Of a stretch of DNA of 37,134 nucleotides, positions 8,890 through 16,175 are shown in pieces; positions within the stretch are counted from its first letter, which is position 1; each line of letters opens with the position of its first letter. Origin of the DNA: Eximiradius proteiniborus (GTDB lineage Bacteria > Bacteroidota > Ignavibacteria > Kapaibacteriales > UBA2268); NCBI GenBank assembly GCA_026415495.1, contig JAOAGZ010000021.1, positions 1 through 37,134 on the forward strand. The letters are read 5' to 3'. A program made the translations under genes and the position numbers. The notes beneath the pieces are model-generated. The model had not been told where the DNA came from. It saw only the letters and a list, made by a program, of their open reading frames with translations, and made no database searches.

Positions 8890-9195
8890 TTAAACCTGCA
8901 TTCTTAATACTTCTCGATATAGGTCAAGTCCTTTGTTTCTTAGCTCCATTAATAGCTGGAATGAGGTTCGTGCTTTTTGAGCAGTAATCATTACGTCGTG
9001 AATATCGACAGGTTCGCCTTTTATCAATTTTTCTGTCTGTTCTGCTGAATCAATTTGCATCTTATTTACATCATCCATCAATTGCTTGACAGTATCTGCA
9101 AAAGTTACATCTTTTGTGGTTGTTGTGCTTTCGCCAAATTTCTGTTGAACTAATGGAAGATACCTTCTCGATGGGTCTGTTTCATTGATTATCAT
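8890..9195 (-). CDS. fliE: FliE, MS-ring/rod junction protein
   Basis: A 101-aa protein joining the MS ring to the proximal rod and needed to open the export gate. The C-terminal half carries the family pattern: VDIHDVMITAQKARTSFQLLMELRNKGLDLYREVLRMQV, close to the usual FliE ending with a conserved Y-x-E-(I/V)-(M/L)-R-M-Q-(V/I). The ATG at 9195 is preceded by AAAGGAG with good spacing. It is the first gene of the operon. FlgB and FlgC, normally directly upstream, are not present: the region above is a 188-nt gap and then a divergent gene. The length is typical. Confidence 0.95.
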   Translation of the reverse strand: MIINETDPSRRYLPLVQQKFGESTTTTKDVTFADTVKQLMDDVNKMQIDSAEQTEKLIKGEPVDIHDVMITAQKARTSFQLLMELRNKGLDLYREVLRMQV

Positions 9196-9383
9196 AGTGA
9201 ACTCCTTTCAAATTATTTCCTAAAAACCATCTGATTTATATCAATTACTATTCCAAATGATGTTTTCCTTCGGTTATGGCTAATTTTGTTCAATTCCTTT
9301 TTCAGATTGAATTGAAATAGTCTGATTTTTAATATTAGTTATTTTTTGTTAAATTTATTTTATCAATTGTCGGGAATAACGTT
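9196..9383. other. Divergent intergenic region, fliE / SBBP-repeat gene
   Basis: This 188-nt AT-rich gap must hold the promoter of the flagellar operon (minus strand) and of the secreted SBBP protein gene (plus strand). On the plus strand a TANNTTTG match lies at 9281-9288 but without a clear TTG about 20 nt upstream. On the minus strand I find neither a TANNTTTG box, nor a GG-N10-GC sigma-54 pair, nor a convincing sigma-28 site. Only the AAAGGAG ribosome site of fliE is clear. Confidence 0.5.
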
Positions 9384-12300
9384 ATGGTCAGTTTAAAAAA
9401 GATAATTCATCTATTTTCAATAGGAATGTTGTTAGTATTGCTCATTTCAAATAATCTTTTTTCAAATTTTGTCGAAAATAATGGACAATTTCCTGAAAAT
9501 GTTCGTTTTTGGTTTCAAACCAAAGATGCCAATGTATGGATTAACAATAATGATATATTGTTCGATTATATAAACGAAGTTGGGAATAATAGCTGTAATC
9601 GTTCTACTTTAAAACTAAGCTTTTCAGAAGCAATCAATTTCAACATTCAGCCTATTTCTTATAGCAATCGTGTATTTAATTATTTCACTAAATCAAATCC
9701 TTTTTCTTCAAAAGTTTATGATACTTTAATTGTTAAAAATCTATACGATAAAATAGATTTATTTCTTTACTCTAAAAATGGTTGTTTTGCCTATGATTTT
9801 CTTTTGCACCCTGGTGCAAACCCAAATGATATTAAAATAAAAGTAGATGGAGCTGATTCTGTTAAAATTGAAACTAAACAAATTTCTTTCTTTACAACTA
9901 ATATTGTGCAGTATCATTCGGACTTGAATGCATATTTAGAAGAAAGCAAAATACCAATTGTTTCTTCATTCAGTTTCGATGGTTATATTTCATTTTCATT
10001 AAATAATTACGACAAATCACAGATGATTAGGATTGACCCGGCTGTCTATTCTACTTATTTGGGTGGGAGTTCGTTTGATTATTTACGCAGCATTGCAAAA
10101 GATTCATCCGGAAACATAATTGTTGTGGGGAGAACTCGTTCTGCTAATTATCCTACAATAATCGGTAGCTACGATACCACTTTTTCGGATATTTTCATTG
10201 ATTTTTATGATGCTGTAGTAACGAAATTTTCTCCTGATGGAAAAAATATTTTGTTCTCTACTTTTTTAGGCGGTATGGGAAACGATCAAGCAGAAGCAGT
10301 TGCTGTAGATAAGTTTGGTAATATTTATATTACAGGTTACACTCTGTCTTTGCGTTCGTTTCCGTTTACTTCAAAAGCTCTTGATACTTTTGATATTGGT
10401 GGAATAGATGGTTTCCTCACTGTAATGAATCCTCAGGGAGATTCTCTTCTTTATTCAACTCTTTTTGGTGGAACAAGCGACGATTTCCCTCAATCAATTA
10501 CATTAGATAAAAACAAGAATATATATCTTGCCGGCTATACAAAATCCTCAAACTTTATTACTACTTCGGGGGCTTTTGATACAACATTTAACAGCAATGG
10601 AACTGATATTTTCAACGACGCTTTTGTGATGAAATTTTCCAGCAATTTTAACTTACAATATTCTACATATGTAGGCGGTTCTGGTGATGATTTTGGACAA
10701 TCTATCGCTGTTGATGCTTTGGGAAATGCAATTGTTGTTGGAATTACTCGTAGCCAGGATTTCCCAATTTCATCATTTGGTTTTCAAAAGGTAATTGCTG
10801 ATTCTGTCCCGTCGTCCAGCACTGGGGATGGCTTCATTTTTAAACTCAATTCCAACGGCACAAATAAAATATTTGGAACATATTTTGGGGGTTCGGCACT
10901 GGATGCAATCTATTCTGTTGCAATTGATAGTAGTAATAATATTTATTTTGCTGGTTATTCTGAATCAGAAAATTTGCCAATTTCTCCTAATGCATTCCAA
11001 AACACTTACAACAATATTAATTCCGGTTATATTTCAGGTGATGCCTTTGTTGGTAAACTCAAATTCAGTGGTGATTCACTTCTTTTTAGTACATATTTTG
11101 GCGGTTCTGGTAGTGAACGTATTGCTGCTATTGCTATTGATAGCTATGGTTTTCCTGTTGCAACTGGATTTACTACCTCACGTGATTTACCAACTACCCC
11201 GACGGCTTTTCAAAAACAATATTCAGATAGCACGGATGCCTTTGTTGTGCGTTTCACTCCAAATTTAGATGGCTGCCCATATATAAGTTATCTTGGTGGT
11301 AAACGTAATGATATTGCTAATTCTATTGTTACAGCTGATTATGCTAATATCTGGGTAGCAGGTTTTACTAATTCAAACGATTTTCCAGTTACAGCTGATG
11401 CTATATTCAGCACGGCTTTTGACAATTTAAGCGATATGTTCATTACAAAATTGTATGCTAACTACATTAGTCTTGATTTCGAAAAAAGTTTGGGTACGAG
11501 AATAATAAATGTTTGTTTAGGTGATAGTGTGTATGTTGGGGCGAAAGCTTCAGGTGGAATTGGGAAAATTTCATATCACTGGTTGCCTACTGATGGAGTT
11601 TCTTTCCCGGATTCTTGTTATACTTTTATTAAGCCAAATGATTCTTCTGTGTATTATCTTTTGGCACAAGACGAAATGGGTAATAGCGTAACAGATTCTC
11701 TTTATATTATTGTGCATACGAAACCTCATCTATCACTTTCGGGTTCTTTAGTTGTGCTCTCTAATTCAACGGAAGAATACACTCTTGTGTCTGATTATCA
11801 GGGTTTTACGGATTGGTATGTAACAAATGGGAAAATATTAGAAAAAACTTCTACAAAATTAAAGGTAAAATGGGCGGATACAACTGCAATAGGTGTAATA
11901 AAATTAGTGTTCACTTCTCAGTATGGCTGTATTGATTCTTTATCTGTATCAATTAGAATAGGGAATATCCCTAAGCCAAGAATTAAACCTATTGGTAAAT
12001 TCCCACCTTGTAACGGGGATACTTTATTATTGGATGCAGGTGCTGGATATGCTACTTATCTTTGGTCAACGGGGGATACAACCCGAACAATCAAAATTAC
12101 ACAAAATGGAAAATATTCTGTAAAAGTTGCAGATTCGCTTGGTTTTGTAGCTTACTCGGATACAATTAATGTGTACTTTATGACATATCCTAAACCTATT
12201 ATTAATGGATTAAGCATTGTTAAACCTGGGATGAATTATGAATACATTGTAGAAGGCTCGCCCGGCAGTAATTTCAAATGGATAATTCAGGGTGGGACAA

Positions 12301-13118
12301 TTCTCTCAGGTCAAGATAATGATACTATTACTGTCCGTTGGAACAATACACCAAGCGGCTCACTTCTTGTCGAGGAAACAACTCGCGAAGGTTGCGTGAT
12401 TTATTCCGATTTATTCGAAATCGATATAAGTGGTGTTTTTAAACCCAGAATTCGTGTGCTTGGTTCGACTAATATTTGCGAAGGTGATTCCGTTCTTCTC
12501 GATGCTGGCTACGGATTTTCATATTACCGGTGGAACAATGGTAGCAACAAACGGTTTATTTTTGTTTCTACTGCGGATACTTTTTACTGTTATGTTCGCG
12601 ACAATTATGGTTTCGAAGGCTTTACAGATACTATTACAACAACTACTTTAGAACGACCACCTAAACCAGCAGTGAGAGTATTTGGAAATCAGTTTACCTG
12701 TTTAATCGATTCTTTGCCAATTCAATGGTATTTCAACGATCAGGTAATACCTAATGCCATTGGTACTTTATTTATAGCAGATGTACCGGGGCGATACAAA
12801 GTTTGTGTTCGTGGATATAATGGTTGCATAAATTGTTCGGATATTATTTCTTATCTTGTTTCTGTAGATGAATCTAAGAGTGATATTATGATATTCCCAA
12901 ATCCTTGTGATAATGTGTTGAATGTAAATTTGAATATTAATTCTTCAGTGTACGCAAAAATTAGTATTTACAATGTAATTTTTGAAAAAGTATTTATTCA
13001 GGAATTTTCTAATAATTCAGTATTACACTTAGATGTTTCCTATTTACCAACGGGTGTTTATTTACTTGTAATAGAAAATAATTTAGACGTTCAACGAATT
13101 TTGTTTCTTAAAAATTAA
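9384..13118 (+). CDS. Secreted SBBP-repeat propeller protein with T9SS sorting domain
   Basis: A 1244-aa protein with an N-terminal signal peptide (KKIIHLFSIGMLLVLLISNN). Residues about 30-215 match the domain that often precedes SBBP repeats (FVENNGQFPENVRFWF start; DUF7948-like). From about 219 to 693 there are seven SBBP repeats of about 65-70 residues, each opening with a form of YSTYLGGS-x-D and then D-x-x-GN-I-Y-x-x-G-x-T, which suggests a seven-bladed beta-propeller. Residues about 700-1165 hold Ig/PKD-like modules of two alternating kinds. The C-terminal 75 residues (MIFPNPCDNVLNV through the LPTGVYLLVIEN motif) form a type A T9SS sorting domain. It is therefore predicted to be exported across the outer membrane and attached or released. 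The ligand or role is unknown. Confidence 0.9.
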   Translation: MVSLKKIIHLFSIGMLLVLLISNNLFSNFVENNGQFPENVRFWFQTKDANVWINNNDILFDYINEVGNNSCNRSTLKLSFSEAINFNIQPISYSNRVFNYFTKSNPFSSKVYDTLIVKNLYDKIDLFLYSKNGCFAYDFLLHPGANPNDIKIKVDGADSVKIETKQISFFTTNIVQYHSDLNAYLEESKIPIVSSFSFDGYISFSLNNYDKSQMIRIDPAVYSTYLGGSSFDYLRSIAKDSSGNIIVVGRTRSANYPTIIGSYDTTFSDIFIDFYDAVVTKFSPDGKNILFSTFLGGMGNDQAEAVAVDKFGNIYITGYTLSLRSFPFTSKALDTFDIGGIDGFLTVMNPQGDSLLYSTLFGGTSDDFPQSITLDKNKNIYLAGYTKSSNFITTSGAFDTTFNSNGTDIFNDAFVMKFSSNFNLQYSTYVGGSGDDFGQSIAVDALGNAIVVGITRSQDFPISSFGFQKVIADSVPSSSTGDGFIFKLNSNGTNKIFGTYFGGSALDAIYSVAIDSSNNIYFAGYSESENLPISPNAFQNTYNNINSGYISGDAFVGKLKFSGDSLLFSTYFGGSGSERIAAIAIDSYGFPVATGFTTSRDLPTTPTAFQKQYSDSTDAFVVRFTPNLDGCPYISYLGGKRNDIANSIVTADYANIWVAGFTNSNDFPVTADAIFSTAFDNLSDMFITKLYANYISLDFEKSLGTRIINVCLGDSVYVGAKASGGIGKISYHWLPTDGVSFPDSCYTFIKPNDSSVYYLLAQDEMGNSVTDSLYIIVHTKPHLSLSGSLVVLSNSTEEYTLVSDYQGFTDWYVTNGKILEKTSTKLKVKWADTTAIGVIKLVFTSQYGCIDSLSVSIRIGNIPKPRIKPIGKFPPCNGDTLLLDAGAGYATYLWSTGDTTRTIKITQNGKYSVKVADSLGFVAYSDTINVYFMTYPKPIINGLSIVKPGMNYEYIVEGSPGSNFKWIIQGGTILSGQDNDTITVRWNNTPSGSLLVEETTREGCVIYSDLFEIDISGVFKPRIRVLGSTNICEGDSVLLDAGYGFSYYRWNNGSNKRFIFVSTADTFYCYVRDNYGFEGFTDTITTTTLERPPKPAVRVFGNQFTCLIDSLPIQWYFNDQVIPNAIGTLFIADVPGRYKVCVRGYNGCINCSDIISYLVSVDESKSDIMIFPNPCDNVLNVNLNINSSVYAKISIYNVIFEKVFIQEFSNNSVLHLDVSYLPTGVYLLVIENNLDVQRILFLKN

Positions 13119-13173
13119 CTGAAACTTTTATCTCAGAAAAAACGTATAAAATACAAAACACTGAAAATGGAAT

Positions 13174-15288
13174 ATGAATTTTCTAATTAATATTAATAAA
13201 CCGATTTATCTAACACTTGTTGCTATATTAATATTTTTGCGTTTTTCAATTGATACTATTTTTTACTATTTATTGCCTCAGGATAGTTTTGTTTTCTCAT
13301 ATTGGACTTTCTTTTCGTCTATTCTAATTTTATCGGCTTTTATTTATTACTTTTTCTCTGAGCAATTTGAAAAAAATAATAATGAGTATTCTAACGAGAA
13401 ATTTGTATATGATTTTACACGTATTTTTTATTTGCAGTTATTGATATACATTTTAATAATTTTTCTACCAAATAATGATACATTCTACAGTCTTGAACTA
13501 CCGTATTTCAAATTCTTTATTTCTGATGTTTCAACTGTTTTCTTTGCTTTGGCTACAATTTACTTAGCTTGGTTTTTGTTTGTCTGGTTAATAAGACGAA
13601 AGCACAAAAGAACAAAGCTATATTTAAAGATAATTGCTATTTTGCTTACTATTCTGCTGGTTATAGAATTAGCAAACTATGGATTTTTTAAGTCGCTTTA
13701 TTTGAATAGCTTTATACCTCTTTTCCTATTAGTAATATATATTCTTACACTTTTAGTTACTAAAAAAAATAATTGGATTGCTCAGCTTGAACGCAAGCCA
13801 AAAATTAGACTTCTGTGGGTTTCACTTGCCAATCTAATTCTATCTATACTTTTAGCTGTTTCAATAATTGATAGTGACGGATTTTTATCACGAAACACAA
13901 TAAATTTCTTATCTGGTGCAAATAATTTTTTCGGTGCAGTTGTTTTAGCTCTAAATGCTTTTTCTTTGAGAATTTTCCTTGCTGTAATAGTTTCACTTCC
14001 TACTGCAACAATCGTTGAACGAAAAACATCCGAAATTTCTTCTCTTACTTATCTTAACAAATTTATTGCTGAAACTTCGACAAAAAAGCCTGATGAAATC
14101 TTACAAATGGTTACTCAGCTTGCTTTAAATGCTTCTGGCAGTGCGGCTGTTTGGCTCGAAGTTTATCATAATGGTACTATTGACATTGGAGCTACAGCTC
14201 AAATTTCACCTGAGCTAATAAAAGATTTTCATTCCGACAAGCGAATTGGAAATATTTTTACTACTATTGAAAAGCCGGTGTTAGTTGAATCGGTACCAGA
14301 AAATGATGAAATTAAGTCTATTTTGAATTATTTTCATTTTGCAAATACATTAATTGCTATTCCACTGTATCAAGGTGCAAAAAGATTTGGCACTATTGTA
14401 GCAATCGATACGGAAGAATATGGATTCGAATTGGAAGATGTTGCTGTCCTCTCTGCTTTTGCCGATAATGTTAATTTAGCTCTCGAAAATCAGCGACTAT
14501 TGCAGGAATCCTTACAAAAAGAACGTTATCGCAGCGAAATGTTAATTGCTAAGCGAATCCAGAAAGAGCTTCTTCCGCAGAATCTTCCTGAATTTCCTAA
14601 ATTTCAACTTGCTGCTTATTCCTCACCTGCCGAAGAGGTTGGTGGTGATTACTATGACGTTGCCCGCTTTGCAGATGGAACTCCTTGCATTCTGGTTGGT
14701 GATGTTTCTGGCAAAGGAATGAGTGCTGCATTTTATATGGCTCAGCTCAAAGGTGCTGTGCATTCCGTTGCCCCACAAGTTAATTCTCCAAAAGAGTTGT
14801 TGTTAAAACTTAACAATATTCTTTTTGGATTGATGGACAAACAAAGTTATATTACTTTAAATTGCCTGAAACTCGATGAAAACAATAGCTCCATTACTTT
14901 TGCTCGTGCTGGTCATCCACCTCTTTTCCTGAAAAATTCGTCTGATGTCAATACGATTAAACCACAAGGATTAGGTATTGCTCTTGTTGGAAATGAATTA
15001 TTCACTGATTATTTAGAAGAAGTCAATATTCAGCTTTCAAATGGCGATATTTTGATGTTAATTACTGATGGGGTGAACGAAATCCGTAACTCTTCAGGTG
15101 AAGAATTTGATTTTCAGCGAGTTTTCGACTTTCTTCTTACTCATAATTCTTCGGCTCAAAAATTGCTAAAACAATTTTTACAAAATATTGATGAGTTTAA
15201 AGGGGATGCACCTCAAATTGATGATTTAACTGTTTTCATTATTTCTTTTGGTTGTTTAGATAATACGAAGAGGTTAAAAAATGAATAA
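13174..15288 (+). CDS. Membrane GAF-SpoIIE/PP2C serine phosphatase (RsbU/RsbP-like)
   Basis: A 704-aa sensor phosphatase. About eight or nine hydrophobic helices fill residues 1-290. A GAF-like domain follows at about 305-445 (LNKFIAETSTKKPDEILQMV through GTIVAIDTEEYGFELEDVAV). A short helical linker leads to a SpoIIE/PP2C domain at about 468-700, with the metal-binding motifs EVGGDYYDV and LVGDVSGKGMSAA, then FARAGHPPLFL, LITDGVNEIRN and QIDDLTVFIISF. The enzyme is predicted to dephosphorylate the STAS protein encoded next, whose start overlaps its 3' end by 8 nt. The signal sensed by the membrane and GAF parts is unknown. It starts 55 nt after the SBBP gene with no visible terminator between, so the two may be co-transcribed. 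Confidence 0.93.
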   Translation: MNFLININKPIYLTLVAILIFLRFSIDTIFYYLLPQDSFVFSYWTFFSSILILSAFIYYFFSEQFEKNNNEYSNEKFVYDFTRIFYLQLLIYILIIFLPNNDTFYSLELPYFKFFISDVSTVFFALATIYLAWFLFVWLIRRKHKRTKLYLKIIAILLTILLVIELANYGFFKSLYLNSFIPLFLLVIYILTLLVTKKNNWIAQLERKPKIRLLWVSLANLILSILLAVSIIDSDGFLSRNTINFLSGANNFFGAVVLALNAFSLRIFLAVIVSLPTATIVERKTSEISSLTYLNKFIAETSTKKPDEILQMVTQLALNASGSAAVWLEVYHNGTIDIGATAQISPELIKDFHSDKRIGNIFTTIEKPVLVESVPENDEIKSILNYFHFANTLIAIPLYQGAKRFGTIVAIDTEEYGFELEDVAVLSAFADNVNLALENQRLLQESLQKERYRSEMLIAKRIQKELLPQNLPEFPKFQLAAYSSPAEEVGGDYYDVARFADGTPCILVGDVSGKGMSAAFYMAQLKGAVHSVAPQVNSPKELLLKLNNILFGLMDKQSYITLNCLKLDENNSSITFARAGHPPLFLKNSSDVNTIKPQGLGIALVGNELFTDYLEEVNIQLSNGDILMLITDGVNEIRNSSGEEFDFQRVFDFLLTHNSSAQKLLKQFLQNIDEFKGDAPQIDDLTVFIISFGCLDNTKRLKNE

Positions 15289-15643
15289 TAATAATAATAA
15301 TTTCAAAATTGAGAAAAAAAATATCGATGATTTAGTGTTGCTCTCTATTTCTGGTTATTTAGATGCACATACAGCACCTTTTCTCGAACAGGAAATAGAA
15401 AAATCAGTAAAAGATGGATGTTATAAGATTGTTGTTAATTTTTCTGATTTGGATTACATTTCAAGTGCTGGTCTTGGAGTTTTTATGGCTTTTATTGAAG
15501 ATGTTCGTCAGAATGGTGGCGATATTAAGCTTTCTAATATGAAAGAAAAAGTTTTTGCTGTATTTGATTTGCTCGGATTTCCATTGCTTTTTGATATTCT
15601 TAACGAAGAAAGTGAAGCTATCGCTAAATTTAAAGGAAACTAA
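15281..15643 (+). CDS. STAS-domain anti-anti-sigma factor (RsbV/SpoIIAA-like)
   Basis: A 120-aa single-domain STAS protein. In its unphosphorylated state such proteins bind the anti-sigma kinase and free its target. The core fold is clear: VLLSISGYLDAHTAPFLEQEI, then KIVVNFSDLDYISSAGLGVFM. The phosphorylatable serine is likely Ser62, second Ser of the ISSAGL motif. The N-terminus has six consecutive Asn codons (15284-15301), outside the fold. The ATG overlaps the end of the phosphatase gene, and AGAGG lies 8 nt upstream. The next gene, the kinase, begins immediately after its stop codon. The whole arrangement indicates stoichiometric, translationally coupled expression. Confidence 0.93.
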   Translation: MNNNNNNFKIEKKNIDDLVLLSISGYLDAHTAPFLEQEIEKSVKDGCYKIVVNFSDLDYISSAGLGVFMAFIEDVRQNGGDIKLSNMKEKVFAVFDLLGFPLLFDILNEESEAIAKFKGN

Positions 15644-16081
15644 ATGCTTTTGAGTGTTGAAAATAATAATTTTATTTGTATTAATGCAGACAGTGCTGAA
15701 CTCGAAAGAATTCGCAAATTTGTGTTAGAGTTTGCTGAAAAATTTGGTTTCGATGATATTACTGCTAACAAAATTGTTTTAGCTGTTGATGAAGTTTGCA
15801 CGAATTTAATCAAACATTCTTATAAATACGACAGTTCCAGAGAAATTTGCTTGCAAATATTAACCGATAACAATCAATTTTCCGTTCTCATTCTTGATGA
15901 TGGTGCTTCATTTAACCCAAGTTCTGATACTTCATTAGATATGAATGATTATTTGAATAATTATCGTCGGGGTGGTTTGGGGCTTCATATAATCAATCTT
16001 GTTATGGATAAAATTCAGTATATTCCTCGTTCCGGTGATTTCCCACAAAATAGATTAATCCTAACAAAATATATTAAATAA
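15644..16081 (+). CDS. HATPase anti-sigma factor serine kinase (RsbW/SpoIIAB-like)
   Basis: A 145-aa GHKL-type protein kinase (HATPase_c_2). The N box is at about residues 44-60 (IVLAVDEVCTNLIKHSY), the G1 box is ILDDGASFNP, and the G2 region is RRGGLGLHIINLVMD. Such proteins phosphorylate a STAS partner and sequester a sigma factor or another target. The ATG follows the STAS stop with no gap. No sigma factor gene lies next to it: the following gene is alaS after 94 nt. The target is therefore either a distant sigma factor or a non-sigma output protein. Family assignment is secure; the target is unknown. Confidence 0.92.
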   Translation: MLLSVENNNFICINADSAELERIRKFVLEFAEKFGFDDITANKIVLAVDEVCTNLIKHSYKYDSSREICLQILTDNNQFSVLILDDGASFNPSSDTSLDMNDYLNNYRRGGLGLHIINLVMDKIQYIPRSGDFPQNRLILTKYIK

Positions 16082-16102
16082 ATTTCTTTTGAAAGTTTCC
16101 TT

Positions 16103-16131
16103 TTTGCTTTCACAAAAAACAAATATTTTTG
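16103..16131 (+). promoter_or_regulatory. Candidate Bacteroidota-type promoter of alaS
   Basis: A TATTTTTG box (16124-16131) matches the TANNTTTG -7 consensus. A TTTG (16103-16106) lies 17 nt upstream, slightly closer than the usual 19-21. It leaves a leader of about 40 nt before the alaS ATG at 16176. Position is sensible, but a match in such AT-rich DNA can be chance. Confidence 0.4.
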
Positions 16132-16175
16132 TATTTCGTTAATTGTTTATTTTCTTAACAATTTAAGGATTTTTA

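Noticed and set aside
9196-9383. Sigma-54 or sigma-28 promoter for the flagellar operon
   Set aside because: No GG-N10-GC pair and no convincing TAAA-N15-GCCGATAA form on the minus strand of this gap.
15284-15301. Run of six AAT codons just after the start of the STAS gene, considered as a phase-variation tract
   Set aside because: The unit is three bases, so changes in copy number keep the frame, and the Asn run lies outside the fold.
16091-16113. TGAAAG/CTTTCA inverted repeat after the anti-sigma kinase gene as a terminator
   Set aside because: Only six pairs with an 11-nt loop and low GC; too weak to call.
16082-16175. Missing sigma factor gene for the partner-switching module
   Set aside because: The 94-nt gap before alaS holds no open frame; no sigma factor is recognisable elsewhere in the window.
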